Assembly (NCBI RefSeq): GCF_902148845.1
Contig: NC_043764.1
Coordinates: 29,814,236-29,878,235, forward strand
Direction of reading: 5' to 3'
DNA from: Salarias fasciatus
Taxonomy: Eukaryota; Chordata; Actinopteri; Blenniiformes; Blenniidae
Length of the DNA stretch: 64,000 bases
The notes beneath the pieces were generated by a model that saw nothing but the letters and a program-made list of their open reading frames with translations, was not told the DNA's origin and did no database searches. Below are positions 12,101 through 24,917 of the stretch, one piece after another; the first letter of the stretch is position 1; each line of letters starts with the position of its first letter. The translations under genes and the position numbers were made by a program.

Positions 12101-15100
12101 TCGACCTGAGAGTGTGTTATTTGAACCTGCAGTGAAGGATCGCCTTTAGTTTCTATCCTCCCATCTCAGTCTCACATGAATCTCCCTCTCATCTGAGCCC
12201 TCTGCTTTCTCATGTCTGCTTGCTTTCTAAAAAGACATTTCTGATATAAACTGAACTACAGTCCATCAGTTGTGTTCCTCTGACAGCTACACACTGAAGA
12301 ACCAGTCACTGAGGAAATATGAAGGAAGACTGAACAAACTCACAGCTTAGTCTGAATGTGCAGTTTTAGTGTCGGATTCTTACCTGCAAATATTTACAGA
12401 TGCTAAAGAAAACAATCATACAAATATTTGATAATTAGCATATAAGAACTGAACCCTTGTGACCAATCTCCAGGAAAGCCAGTTTTTAGTCTGTATGATG
12501 TGAACTTTATTCATTTGTTTTCCTGTATATTAAAGGCCGAGTTCTTCCAGGATGTGGGTTCTTCCTCTGCTTTCAGGGGTTTCCCTCCAACAAACATGCC
12601 AAGAGGTCAATGAGTGTTCTGGACTGTCTGCAGGAGTGACAACTGACAGCGCTAAAACTTCCAACACACAATCATAAAACACAGCCTGACGGGCCTAACC
12701 GCAGCAGGTTTAAAGATGAGCTCTGGTTTCAAACGTTGATAATCTCGTCTTGAGATTTGCTGACAGGCTGGTTTAACGTGTGAACATGGCCACTGATCAA
12801 CTCTCAGAGAACGTTCATGATCACACAGCTGTCAGTAAATGTCACTTTAGGGAGCAGACAGACATCTTGATGCAGTGTGAAGCTGAGCCCCACCGGCCCT
12901 GAACTCTCATCTACCGGGTTGGAACGGCCCACTTCACTTCGCTGAACTGTTGTGAGCGTCTGCTGAAAGTCATCAGCAAATAAAACCTCTACTCTTAAGT
13001 CATCTGAGGCTTTAAAATGAAATGTGGTAAAACTTCCCACACAAAAAGCTGCGCGCATTTCAGTGTCACAGCAGACTACAATTCACACGATTCTCAGAGG
13101 CTAATAGTTTGCAGTTTGAGCAGCGCTGAGTGTCTGGTTTTCTGAATGTCGAACTGAGCCGACGCAGCGATCAGCCAGGAGAGCGTCTGTCAGCCCATCG
13201 GCGGTTGTTTATCCACCGCAGTGGAGTTCACGGCGGGACAGATGGTCAAAAACTTTTTCCAGACTGCAGCTCTTTTAATTCTCAAACAAACAAACAGCTC
13301 CTCACTGATCAGACTGACACATCAAAATGAAGAGAAATGTATTCAGCCCTATTTCACCCGTTTCCTCTCACCAGGAATGACGGAAGCAATAAAGAACCCC
13401 TGAATGAGTCTGAGGTTCAACATGCCACAAAATGTCCACAAGTCTGAGCAGCAGGTCTGTCCACAAGGATGAACACTGAAGACGTTGTTCCATTTAACCT
13501 GAAGAGATTGCAGGTCAGACTGGGGTCATTTAAAGCTAAATATAAAGGACCGTGTGTGAAAGTTACTGATTCAGGAAGTTCAATCCAAGTTTTGGGAAGA
13601 AAATTGATTTCAATATTTAGGGAACTACATATGCAAACATGTTTTTCACACAAAAAAGTGTTTTATTTCTACTTCAGTTCACAAGAGGACTTTTAAATTT
13701 TTATAGGTCCACTGGGACAGAATCCACACACATCTACACAACAACAGAAAAGCCCAGAGACAAGAACATGCAAACTCCACACAGAAAACCCCAACCTGGA
13801 AGACTCCGGTCCACTTCTCACTCAAAACATTATCCAGTGGCTTTAATATGAACTCTAGCTGTGGAGTCTGTTCATAAAAAGACAAGGACTGGCTTTCTGT
13901 TGAGTTGCATGTTCTCTCCCTGTGCAGGCCGTGTTTCCAGACACTAACACTTTTAAATGGAGGGTTTTACAGCATAACTCTTAACGTTCATGCCGTTCAC
14001 ATTAATGGCTGTTCTGACTACAAGCGCAGGAATTATTGTGAATATCTAATAATACTGTGGCCATAATACAGACATCTGGCAGGCCATCAAAGTGTGGAAC
14101 AATGCAACATTACCTTAACGTACATATTCCACCCTGGCAGACATCAAGAGACCCTTCCTATCAGCAATAGTGTCCCTTTAGACAAATAAAAGGAGCACAG
14201 CGCAGTTTAAATATTAAATTCCAATATTCACACCCACACGTTTTCACCTTGCCTGACTGGGCAGCAAGAGCTATTTCTGCAAGATCGCAGCCGCATTCTA
14301 TTTTCCTGTGCAGGGCACTGAAGGCACAGCATATGAGTGATTCGGGTACGAATCGCTCTGAGCCTGACGTAATGCGCGCTCCCGCTGGCCTGGTAATCCT
14401 TAAGTTTCGGTTTGTCCGCCATTACTCCGCCAGATGCTTTAGCAGCAACAACTGAGCGGTACTGAGGATGGAGCTTCCAGAAAGTAGAAAGACCGGCTTC
14501 TAGCACTGCCACAACTCCAGCACAGACCCACCAGGCAGAAGAAAACTTACATTTCACTCGAGCGCTGCTAAAAGAGCGAGGAAGGAGTTCTCCTCTTCTG
14601 GTGCAAGTACATGGGCAGCAAGCCACAGACACGAGCTTTTCACTAAGCTACAGTTAGGCCTAAGGCCTGCAGGGGTCAGTGTTTCGCATAAAACGAGCAA
14701 ACTGCCTGTGCTCCTTTAAAGAGCAACCAGTCTGAAGGACAGATGAATGAGCCTTATAGTCCTCATATCTCTTCAATGTCTTGCTAATCATAACCCAACA
14801 ATGATTTTTTTTAATTATTGCTTAGTCAACAATCTATTGGGAATATGAGAAATTGTTGCACTCGGTGTAAGAAAATATATACTGAAGAAATACTTTTTAA
14901 AAGGTTTCATAAACTTCCCTGCATCTTTAACTGAAGCTGAAAACTGGACAAAAGTCAAGATGTTTCCTGTAAAACTGGACAGACTGCGTTTCAGACTTGT
15001 GTGCATTGATAGGCTTACCTGAACCGTCTGCATGTATCTGTCAAGAAAGACTGGTCGGAGCACGAGAGGGAACTACACTGAATGAGGCTGGGCTCACTAA

Positions 15101-16743
15101 CCTGCTTCAAACCCTCACTAACCCGCTGCTGACCCCTGGTAACCCGCTGTAAAGCCTCACTGACCTGCTGCTAACCCTCAGTAACCTGCTGGAAACCAGG
15201 ACTGTGTGTTTTTGTACTGCGTGTCAAATGAGGGCTCATGATTCGTTATGACAACCGTTACCAGACTTGAGCCAAATGTTCAGATAATCTGCAGAGAGCT
15301 TGCTGTTCAGAGAGAGAAAAAGAGAAGCATTAATATCAACAGTACAGAACAAGACTCAGCAGATACGTTTATCTCAAACATAATGAAAATAGGATTTATT
15401 TGTCCAACGCTTCTCAGAAGGCTGATTAACTCAAACAATCTGTTCAAAATTAGATATATACAACATTTACATGGCGTTACATTTGATCAGAACTGGAAAA
15501 TTCCTTACAGCAGATCGTTCTGAGTAGATGCAAGATACATTCAAATATTTACACCAGACATAAAGAGGATCTTAGCATTGCTCTGATGGATATTCAGGTC
15601 TCAGAAAAGCTCATGAGCTGACAGCGTGTGCAGCTACAGTGCTGTGGAGGATTGGTTGAAAAAAAAAAAAAAAGAAAAAAAAAAAGACACATATACCATT
15701 GGTTACCAATACTACCTTTAAAAAAATACCAGGCCACGATGGCAGCAGCTTGTCCAGCCTCTTCACCTTCCACCAGCAGAATCCACTTTAGCATAAAGAA
15801 AAATAGGTGGCGCTAAATCAAAGTGTCCTTTTATAAATCAGTGAAGGTTCAAAAAGAGTTTCGACTCGTGTCAAAAACCAAATTCACCAACTTGTTTTGA
15901 CGTTTCCAATCCAGAAACTCATCACTCTCTGTGGACCTTCACCTTTATCTTAACATACTTTCATTCAGGTGCGTCTTCGGGTGTGTTCACACTTTGACCA
16001 GATCAAATAAACTCTGATAACGCAGATTCCCTCTGAAGCATAAACTCAGCTCGGATCATTTCTCACAGCCGGCTGCAGACAATTAAACATCAACTTTCAG
16101 TCTGCGTTTAATCTCTTCTTACAGACTGAACAAAGAAGAGAAAAAAGACAAACTAAAACATCGGCTCTCAAGGGCCGTATGACGTACGTTATTTTACTTT
16201 GTCCGTAATGTTGCTGTATTTGTTTGGTTGATAAGCATCAATACGGTGCATTTGTGTCATTTTGGCTTCTTTTCACGTGAAGTGACGTTAAAACTAAAAC
16301 ACTTCCGTTCCTGAATCTTCTGGCAACTGAAAATGTGAACACAGCCAAAGTTACATGTGACCTAAACATCAAACCCTTTCCTACACTAAAAACAATTCAC
16401 CAAGAAGAAATTTAAAAGACTGATAACTCTGTGGCCGCTGGATGCTGATGCTAGTGAAAACAGAGAAGTCTTTTCTTGTCTGATCCTTACCATGAAGTCA
16501 AGCAGGTAAAGGTGTTCAGAAAGCCACTCATCCCACATGGACGATCAATCTTTACCTAGAAGAAACTGTCAACAAAGTTTAGCAGTAACACGAAGTGAAT
16601 CCATCATCAGAACAGAACACATGCACATCCTGCACTTCTTAGGTAATCTTAATTCAACAGGGTCTACCGTCCTCTAACGTTCAGCTCACCGAGCTGAACC
16701 ACGCTCAGTGTCAAGATCTGAAAACAGAGAGAAGTACTTGACC
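9181..16743. other. Gene-poor intergenic stretch
   Basis: No open frame here resembles a protein I know. It holds fragments of teleost interspersed repeats (13760-13815, 13885-13930), a short (GA)n run (9687-9704), and a roughly 27-base tandem repeat at 15085-15195. A moderately GC-rich segment at 14230-14640 has an open minus-strand frame without recognisable motifs. Confidence 0.6.
15085..15195. repeat. Short imperfect minisatellite
   Basis: About four degenerate copies of a 25-30 base unit built on CTCACTAACCTGCTG.AACC. Non-coding. Confidence 0.65.
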
Positions 16744-18480
16744 CTACATTTTGAGCGACGTGCTCGCGCTCTCTGCACACTTAGTGCAGAACTCCACAGA
16801 GACGTGGTTCTTGTCCACGTGCAGACACACTCCACCAGATTTCTCTTTCTCCTCCACTTTCCACGCGCTTCCTGGGAAGGGCATAGTCCATGGTCGTTGG
16901 AGCTGGGCGCCTGGAAAAGCGAGGAAGATAATTTCATCCCATTCACACCGCTCAGCCTGGACAAGAGCTGGGCTAACATGCTCTCATTAGCCGCACAGCT
17001 CTCAGGTTACCTGGTCTCATCTTCTAGTTCCTCTACTCTCTTGGTCAGCTGACAGTTTTCCTGCTCAAAGCACCGTTTTCTGTCACCAGACTGCCAACTT
17101 TCCTCTCTAGGCTTGCTAACGTATTCCTTCTTCTTCAACGGTTCAATCTGGCAGCGATGGCATTCTTGTTGATCCCGTGGTTCGACTGGCGCTGTCTGGT
17201 CTTCGGCTTAGATTCAGGCATACAATCCTCTCAGGAAGACTAGGCTGTAGAGGCTTCAAGCTCAGACTCGTTCCCCTCTCATGCTGTACCCCTCAAGATC
17301 GCCAAACTCCATATTGAAGAGTGGAGACGAGGAAATCTTTGTCTAATGTCCATTTCAGGTCTTCAATTCCAAACAGGTCGTTGAGCTCATCCAGGCCGGT
17401 GGTATCGATGTCGTCAGCAGGGAATCTTCAGGTGGATTCGCAGGTCCTTCGACACTTTCCACAGCATCCACCACCTCAACTTCCACAGACTCCACGTTCT
17501 GCTCTGCTGATGGCACGGCCTCTTCTCCTGGTGATCATTCTGCTCCACGGACGGACTTCAGAGACAAAAGAGACGAGATCTTCGATTTCTCAACCTGAAA
17601 ATTAAGAAAACATGCAGATAAGACTTTATTCTAAAAACACTACTGATAATATGCATAATCAGTGCTTTGTAGGAGCTTTTGTGATGATTATCATGATTAA
17701 ATGATTAGCAAATATGCTTCACTGATGGCTGGCAAAGTCTCTCGTGAATGTTGAACTTAAGATTCAGATACAGGATATCTTATTTAGGGACCACACGTCC
17801 ACATGGACAAAACTGTCCTGCTGGGAAGGAATCCCGGTGACAATAATAATCTAATTAATTAAACGAATCTTCAACACTGAAATCTACTCTGAGCCGCTCG
17901 GCATTTAGTGCGCGCGCGTGTGTATGTGCGTGTGTTGCCTGAACGTTGCGCCAACGTAAGTTTCATAATGAGGCCCTGAAGGACATGTTTTCACTTTCCA
18001 ATGAATGTCTCCAATATGTAACCTCAAGTCACATCAGGTCTAAAACATAATGAAAAAAGTCTGCAGAAGTTGTTCAAGTCGCACAAAAATCTGAACTTGA
18101 ATAAATATTATTTAACTACACCAATGCTAACCGGGCCTTGGCCGCGCTAGCAGCACAGAGGCGCTAATACCTCTAAGTCCTGGCGTTTAGAATGCTTGAT
18201 CACAAGGATTCAAACAGGAATAAAACCATAAACCAAAGTAATAACAAACATCTATGTTCAACTCTCCCGTTGAAGCTACTTTCGTTTTGTTTGGAGATAA
18301 GTTTTGAGCTGGCGCTTAAAACAAGCTAACAAAGCTAACAGCTAAAAGTGCTAATCAACATGACGCAGCAAATCTCAGACAGAAACTTACCAAAAATAAG
18401 AAGAAAAACAAAAGAAAAACGGACTTCGCCAAGAAGCCCCGGCCTCTAGAAGTCTTCTAGAGTGCTCACACGATGAATTT
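16744..18480 (-). CDS. crebzf: CREB/ATF bZIP transcription factor (Zhangfei), two-exon gene
   Basis: Nuclear bZIP factor that partners or represses other bZIP proteins and HCF-1. Exon 2 (16744-17594) holds all recognisable coding sequence: an acidic activation region ([15 protein letters not shown]); the basic region and zipper ([38 protein letters not shown]); then LLSRLSGV, the Zhangfei signature; and a C-terminal [17 protein letters not shown] block ending SLKM. The atypical basic region with AARLNRLKKKEYV is diagnostic. A CAG acceptor at 17595-17597 and a GTAAG donor (18386-18390) define a 5' exon (about 18391-18480) that looks non-coding. About six frame breaks interrupt exon 2, and I could not place the start codon. 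Splicing argues against a processed copy; the breaks may be sequence errors. Confidence 0.82.
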
Positions 18481-20169
18481 ATGGCAGGAAGAAAAAAGAC
18501 ACCTTCCTCCTCAAATCTGTCGACGGAGGAACGGACGCGGTGACACTCCTGCTCCGATAAGTCCGCCCGTTTCCCCCGCTGGACGCAGAGACCGCCGCCT
18601 GGCGGCCGGAGGCATCCACTGCAGCTCCGGTGACACAGACCCCGTTACTAAAGACATGTTGATGTGATCCAGTATTGATTGTTCCTATCGGGGGAAAATG
18701 TCTTTTAACAGTATAATTCACACGCTCCACAGGATGGAAGCTGGAGAACTGTATAACAGCTTCTAACAAATCCGGAGAAAAGGTCGGGCAGGTCTGTGAC
18801 AGGTTTAGGGAGTGTGTTTTTATTGTTGTGGAAGATAAAAACGTTTACAAGCTGCAGGGATATGAAGTTTCACAGAGCTGTAGCTTTTTAACAGCCCAGC
18901 TGTAGAGCCGAACAGAGAGCTGTTTGCTTAATGGTTGATGGACTTTTAACTTGAACAAAGCTTCATATATATATTTTATTTATCTTGGTGTAAGATTTAA
19001 AAGCAGTGACAGAGAGTGCCTGTCTGAAACAAACACGGAATGATTAATAAGTGACTGCTCAGACAATGGTTCCTTTTTCTCTCTTTTCTTTCCTTTTGTA
19101 GGCGATTTACTGTCACCTGCCAAGGCAGTAGATCTGAACGGGTCCAGCTTCAGACCTGTCCAGCCTCAAAGGGATGGGAACACACATCAGGAAATTAATG
19201 TGACTTTTCAAATAAAATATGATGAAATTTGAACCTGCAACACTTAAGATGTTACAGTTAATCATTAAACTATTTTGTTAAAGGACAAAAACAATAACAA
19301 AAAATACAACAAGAAATGAACCACAAAGCACATTTCGAAAATATTTTTTTTATTAACAAATATTTCAGCATGGGAAAAAACAAAACAAAATCATATTTGC
19401 ATTGTTTTTTTAATGTTGTCATTGTCATTTTGGCATGTAGTAAAACTACAGATATAGAACAGAACATGAAGGGTGGAGAGAACTGAGAGAACCGTCAATA
19501 CTTCCACAGTACGGCTTCACACATCCTTTTAACAAAGACAACGAGTTGTAACGACGCTCCAAACTCAAACATTCACAGTTCATTTCTGATCAGATTATTT
19601 GACATTATTTACATTTAATTGGTGTCTTTCTCTCAGGAAAATACTAGAAACTTCAAGGTGTCGCCCCGAGATTTGAGGCTTTGAAGCATTTTTTTTTTTT
19701 TCTTTTGGAAAATTTTCAGGAAAAAAAATCCCACTTTTACACCACAGCTTAATGTCTAGATAAAGAACAGGTTGTAAGTTAATGGTTTGACTGTACTGAC
19801 GAGTGTTTCGTTAGTAATATTCATGACGAAGTGTGAATGTGTGTCCCTCTGTTAATCCTGTCAGACATGTTCCAGTACACAGATTTAAACTGGATTAAAC
19901 AAAGATGAATGAATTCCTTAATCAACCAGAATGAAAATAGAATTTCACTATAATGTGGTTTTATTTCTCCTAAAAACTAAACTGAGTGAACTGAAAGTCA
20001 GATGAGCTTTCAGGCTTCGCTCTGTTCATTAACTATGAAAATCAAAAGACTGATTTATTACAAATCAAATGCTTAATGATTATTCTATCTGCAGCCACAT
20101 TAACAAAACAAATTTGAGAGACACTCGCTTTGAAATGTCAGAAGTCGAACCGCTGTTTAGATCGGATTA
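18481..20169. other. Intergenic region between crebzf and las1l
   Basis: The first 250 bases are the likely crebzf promoter (CG-rich at 18520-18640). The rest is AT-rich without recognised genes. Confidence 0.5.
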
Positions 20170-20211
20170 TTAAAACAGTGGCACAAATATTTCAGGCATT
20201 TTCTGCAACTG

Positions 20212-20217
20212 TTTATT
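20212..20217 (-). terminator. las1l polyadenylation signal
   Basis: AATAAA on the minus strand (TTTATT on the plus strand), about 255 bases after the las1l stop codon. Confidence 0.5.
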
Positions 20218-20469
20218 TTCAGAGGAACTGAAGTCAACAAGACCACAAAGAGGAGATTCAAACAAAGTCTGTTGGTTATCACATAAACACAACGTCCCAG
20301 TTTTGTGACATTTGAAATGTTGAAACGGCAGTTTGCTGCCGCTTTGTGAAGATTGAGCCACAGAACATTTATCTCATGGTTTCATCTCATTCTGGAAAGA
20401 ACACAACAAGTTCCCACTCCCCAAAATACAGCAGGAATCAAAAGAAGCTGCAGTCCAGACTTCGCTTGT

Positions 20470-22165
20470 TCATGTCTCGAGGTTCCAGAGCAGCCCCTCA
20501 GGCGTTCTGGCCGGCGTGGAGACCCGCAGGCTGCTCGGCGCCGCGTCTTTCTCCAGCTCCACCGGCTGGTCGAACACCGTCATGGGTGAGTAGTTCTTCA
20601 GCATGAGGCACGACGGGTCGTCGGACTGTCCAGGAACTTTCCCCAGAGGATAGTTCTTCCACGAGGTGTCGTCGGAGCACACCTGCCACGGAGAGCCTCG
20701 GAGCGCCTTCGCCGCTTCCGCCTGAACATCTGCCCACTTTGTGTTCCTGGGAGGACTGGGAGCGCTGCGGACGGCTGCTGATGCGGGAGTGCTGCAGCTT
20801 CTCGTGCAAACTCTCCAGCGTGTATATGGGCTGCTGCTGCTGCTTCTGCTGTGAACCGTGGGAGGAGTCGGGCGCGCTCAGTCTGCGTGTAGATGGGAGC
20901 AGAGCTGCAGCAGCCGCTCCCAGGGTCTCCAGAGGCAGAGGATGCTCCATGTCGTCCAGGATCAACTGGAGCAGGTGAGGCGTGCTGACGCAGGGGGCAT
21001 CCAGGCAGGCGGACAGCAGCTGCTGCCACCTCAGCTGGATGCGGTTCACAAAGATCCGGTCCCTCACTCTGGCCTTCTTCTGCATCTTTGTTTCAAAATG
21101 GTACTCAAATTTGTTGCTGTTACAAAGGAGGACTTCGGAGGTCCAAGCAGAGACGTAAAAAAACCTTGTGATTGGCGTTCTGCTCCCCGGTGAGAAGCTT
21201 CAGCTCAGCGAACAGCTTCTCCAGGAGGAGGTGGATGAAGGACGGCGAGTTGAGGACCTTCAGCAGGCGGCAGCCAGAAGCGCAGGAAGGGTTTGAGGGA
21301 GTCTGGGTTGAGCAGGGTCAGCGTTTTCAGAGGTGTTGCAGGCCCAGAGTGTCCAGCTGCTCCATGGTGGGGATCAGAAAGCCTTCTTCCAGCAACACGT
21401 CGATCAGCAGACTGCTGTACTCCAGAGAAAACTGCTTGATCTCACCCAGTAGCCAGCTCATGTCTGCAAAGGGGGATGGGCAGAAGCTCCTGGTTTTGTC
21501 TTCTGGGAGGGCACTGAAGGCCTCATACTGGTCCTTTTCATAGGATATTAGCAGTTCTCGGGCATTCTTGTAGGCTTCCATCTCTTTCTGCTGAGCAACT
21601 GAGTTCATCCTGTTGTCTGAGGCTGGTCCTCCTCATCCTCTCCATCAGACTCTGCGAGTCCCAGTCCTCATCGGGGCCTCCCCCCATCTGCCTGGACCAG
21701 TACTCCTGCTGGAGCCACTCCAGGACCACCTTACAGCCCTTCCGGCACCACTTCAGCGTGGGCAGCTTCCTGTGGGTGAAGTCGTGTCTGAGGTCCACCA
21801 CCCACTCCGGGATGTTCAGATTCCCGGCCAGACGCCCTCAGGGGGCTGGGCCACCTTCCCCTGCTGCCGCTCCGTGATCAGGTTGACAAACCTCACCAGA
21901 GCAGACCCGTACAGCAGCACCAGGTCGTCCCCGCTCATGCTGTCCGGGCCGGTCCAGCACCTGGCACCGGACCAGGTCCGCCGTGCAGTCCACCGCCACC
22001 GGCATGCCGCCGGCGTAGCGGGCCTTCCAGGCGGAGATCCGGTGCAGGGCGGTGAGCTGCAGGGAGGGGTCCTGGGAGTACAGGTACTCCAGGACCTGGT
22101 CCCACTCCGCTTTTGTTCACCCAGGCCACCACATGGCGCCTCTTCTCCGAGCTTTTATTCTTCAT
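20470..22165 (-). CDS. las1l: LAS1-like ribosome biogenesis endoribonuclease, apparently intronless
   Basis: LAS1L is the nucleolar endonuclease of the LAS1L-NOL9 complex that cleaves ITS2 of pre-rRNA during 60S assembly. The start MKNKSSEKRRHVVAWVN leads into AEWDQVLEYLYS and the HEPN nuclease domain, whose catalytic motif R-x4-H is seen as LRHDFTHRKLP. Then come ARELLISYEKDQYE, EEGFLIPTMEQLDTLGL and IQLRWQQLLSACLDAP, and a C-terminal module with SSEDxxWxxxPLGxxPGQ-like WKNYPLGKVPGQSDDP, ending in LLWNLET. Length is about 565 residues against about 734 in human, lacking the acidic insert. The coding order is continuous with no intron, although mammalian LAS1L has many. Roughly ten small indels break the frame while the protein stays conserved. 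An ETS-type site lies upstream. An in-frame upstream ATG at 22282 is an alternative start. Confidence 0.85.
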
Positions 22166-22315
22166 TTTGCGCTCAGACCGACGCTCCGTCGCTTCTATCG
22201 TCGGAAAAACTGCGCGGTCCTCAAAAAACTGCAGCTTTACAGCCACAGCGAAGGAATTCCTGCAGATTTTAAGCTTTTCCAAATGAAATCTTCTTGTTTT
22301 CGGATGACTTACATA

Positions 22316-22323
22316 CCGGAAGT
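22316..22323 (+). promoter_or_regulatory. ETS/GABP-type site upstream of las1l
   Basis: CCGGAAGT, 150 bases 5' of the las1l ATG. It is a common core-promoter element of housekeeping genes and supports a native promoter here. Confidence 0.5.
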
Positions 22324-22479
22324 GGTTGGTCCACGTCTCCTTCTACTGGTATGTGTGAGCGGTGACACCTTATTCACAGGCGCAGTACCGCCACCCAGCG
22401 GCCGAGATAGTGCATAACACAACACCGAGGAGCCGCTCGTCTTCTGTTCAGGGGGTCACGACAGACAAATAACCGTCTG

Positions 22480-23075
22480 TAACAAGATATTTAAAAAAAA
22501 GGAATTGATTATTCAATTTGTTGCCTTTTTAGGAATGTGTTTCTCATGCTCTCATAAGAAAAGTAATCAAGCCATCCGTTTATTTTTTCAGACTGAGTTT
22601 ACTACAAAGCCTTATATTATTTATTGGAAATATCTCCATAGAAATATACCTTGGTCAAACGTTTGGCTGTGGCCCCACATGAACAAAATTAAAGAGATTT
22701 CCTTTATTTATATTTTCTTGTGTAGTATTTTGTACAAAAAAGTCTTGAGGTAATTTAAACAAAAATTGTTCATCTTGTTCAGCTCATCCTGAAACTCTGC
22801 CACATCTTTTCTGGCATTATGATCTCACGACAAAATGACAAACATTATGCAAGTTTTGCATTGTCTTATGAGCATGATCGGTTAAGTTTCTGGTTTCTTT
22901 ATTATATTATTACAGGCATGATGGTAGAAAAGGTCCATGTTGTAAATGGTGTTGTTATTTTAGCAAATTTTTACATGCATACATTTAAATTTAGTAATTA
23001 TAATTAGCTTTTTTCAGTCTTTTACAGGGACTTTTATCGATCAGTGCCTGCATGGAAGGCTGAAAAAATTTTGAG
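22480..23075 (+). mobile_element. L1/Tx1-like LINE, 3' fragment
   Basis: Conceptual translation gives pieces typical of the C terminus of fish L1/Tx1-type reverse-transcriptase proteins: YWKYLHRNIPWSN, a HPETLPHLFWHYDL zinc-knuckle-like segment, and an ILANFYMH.FKFSN..LFSVFYRDF end. Frames are heavily interrupted. 5' truncated and dead. Confidence 0.65.
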
Positions 23076-23334
23076 TAAGTGTGGAATATAATTTGTATTT
23101 ATGTAAAGTTGTGCGCGCGCGTGTGTGTTTGTGTGCCCCCACATTCCCTCCATCAACTTTATTTGTGCTGCTATTTTGCATTAATGGATTTAATATTAAA
23201 CATTCTGCAAGGTGTTTAATAAAAAAAAAAAAAAATGGAGGAGTAAAGAGAAGTAGGATGAGGCAGACCAGTCGAAATCTGTATTTTACTAAAATGCATT
23301 GAGATAAACTTTCTTTATTTATATCTTTCTTTCG

Positions 23335-23448
23335 TCGTTGTACTTGAGCACCGTGCTGATCACAGCCCCAGTTTGTTCTGCTGTTCTGTTGCCAATCTGT
23401 CAATAAAGTTATTTTCACAAAAGCAGCGAAGAAGAACAGCTTTCGGTT
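23335..23448 (+). promoter_or_regulatory. Probable ancestral haus7 5' flank, displaced
   Basis: Short unique segment left of the first LINE. Its right end GCTTTCGGTT (23439-23448) nearly duplicates GCTTCCGGTT at 27864-27873, on the far side of the LINE, as expected for a target-site duplication. Before the insertions it would have lain directly upstream of the haus7 start codon. The promoter role is inference. Confidence 0.4.
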
Positions 23449-24917
23449 GTACTCCAACACGTATTGATGTAAACTCAGGTAAAACCTCTTGCCTTGATCT
23501 GACTTTGGTTTCTCCCAACTTGGCCAGTATAGCATAACAGAAGGTTCTGAATGACACAGTTGGCAGTGACCATTTCCCTGTAAAAATGACTACTGCAAAA
23601 TCCTTCGTAAAGGGAGGCCCGGGATAGACTTCCTAGGTTTGATTATGCCCGTGCAGACTGGGAAAAAATTCAGAAAATGTACAAATGATGGCTTGATGAA
23701 TGTAAACAGTGAGGATTCAATTGACATCATGTGTGATTCATTAACAGAGATGATTGTTCGGGTGGCCGCTGAGACCATACCATGCAGAAGGGCCCCTCGA
23801 GATCGGGTTATTGTGCCTTGGTGGAACGAGGAGTGTGAAAAAGCTGTGAGCAAAAGGAAAAAGCATTTAGAACAGTAAGGAAAAAACCGACTCTAGAAAA
23901 ATGTGGTTGAATATAAAAAGTGCAGAGCTTTTGCTCATAAAACTATTAAAAAAGAGAGAAAGAAAAGTTGGAGAGACTTCTGTGGCTCGTTGGGGCCTAA
24001 GACCCAATCAGGCAGGTATGGTCCAGGATCCATAGAATGGCGGGGAAAATTACAAGCTCTTCTATGCCTGTCCTGAAGGAAGGTGGGAGAAGAGGCAGTT
24101 TCAAGTAAAGAAAAGGCCAATATGTGTGTCAAAGTGTTCCAGGATGTCCATAATGCAAAGTTTTTGGGGGAAGAAATTCTTAAGCTTCGAGATGAGTTTC
24201 TGTTGACTCAAGGCTGGAAGTTAACCCGTGGTGCTGAGTCTACAGATATGAATAATCCTGTTAATTTGTATTTCTCTTTAGAGAGATAAAGGATGCAGTA
24301 GAAGCTGGAGCAAATTCTTCACCGTGTCCAGATCAGATAAGCTATAAGCTGTTGCAGCATCTTGAGGTACCTGTACTTCATGACATCCTTGTGCTATGTA
24401 ATTATATCTGGAGGCCGGCGCGTTGCCAAAGGAATGGAAGCCTGCTTTAGTTGTACCTATTTGTAAGCCAGGAAAGGACCCTTCCGCTCCCTCTTCTTAC
24501 AGACCCATAGCCCTAACCTCTGTGCTGTGTAAGGTGATGGAGCGAATGGTTACGAACAGGCTTGTCTACTTTTGGAGGTCTCTGGGTTTTTGTTAGTTAT
24601 CAGAATGGTTTTAGAATTGGAAGAATTCAATGGATTCGGTAGGAGTTCTAGACCAGGACATAAGAAAAGCGATTATCAATAAAGAATCACTGCTCGCAGT
24701 TTTTATTGATATTGAAAAGAGCGTATGATAGTTTGTGGCGTGAGGGTTTATTGATTAAATTATTCGATGCAGGGGTTAGGGGGAGAATGTTCTCCTGGAT
24801 TAAGATTTCTAAATAATAGATCAATTCAAGTGAGGGTGAACTGCGAATGTTCTGAAAAGGTTAGTATTTTGAACGGTACTACTCCTCAGGGATCGTAATT
24901 AGTCCTGTGCTTTTTAA

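Noticed and set aside
14228-14632. 134-residue minus-strand Cys-rich protein
   Set aside because: No recognisable domain and no continuation into neighbouring exons; probably repeat-derived.
20470-22165. las1l as a plain processed pseudogene
   Set aside because: Not adopted as the main call: protein conservation is high, an ETS-type promoter site is present, and spliced neighbours show the same indel density. It stays open until reads are checked.
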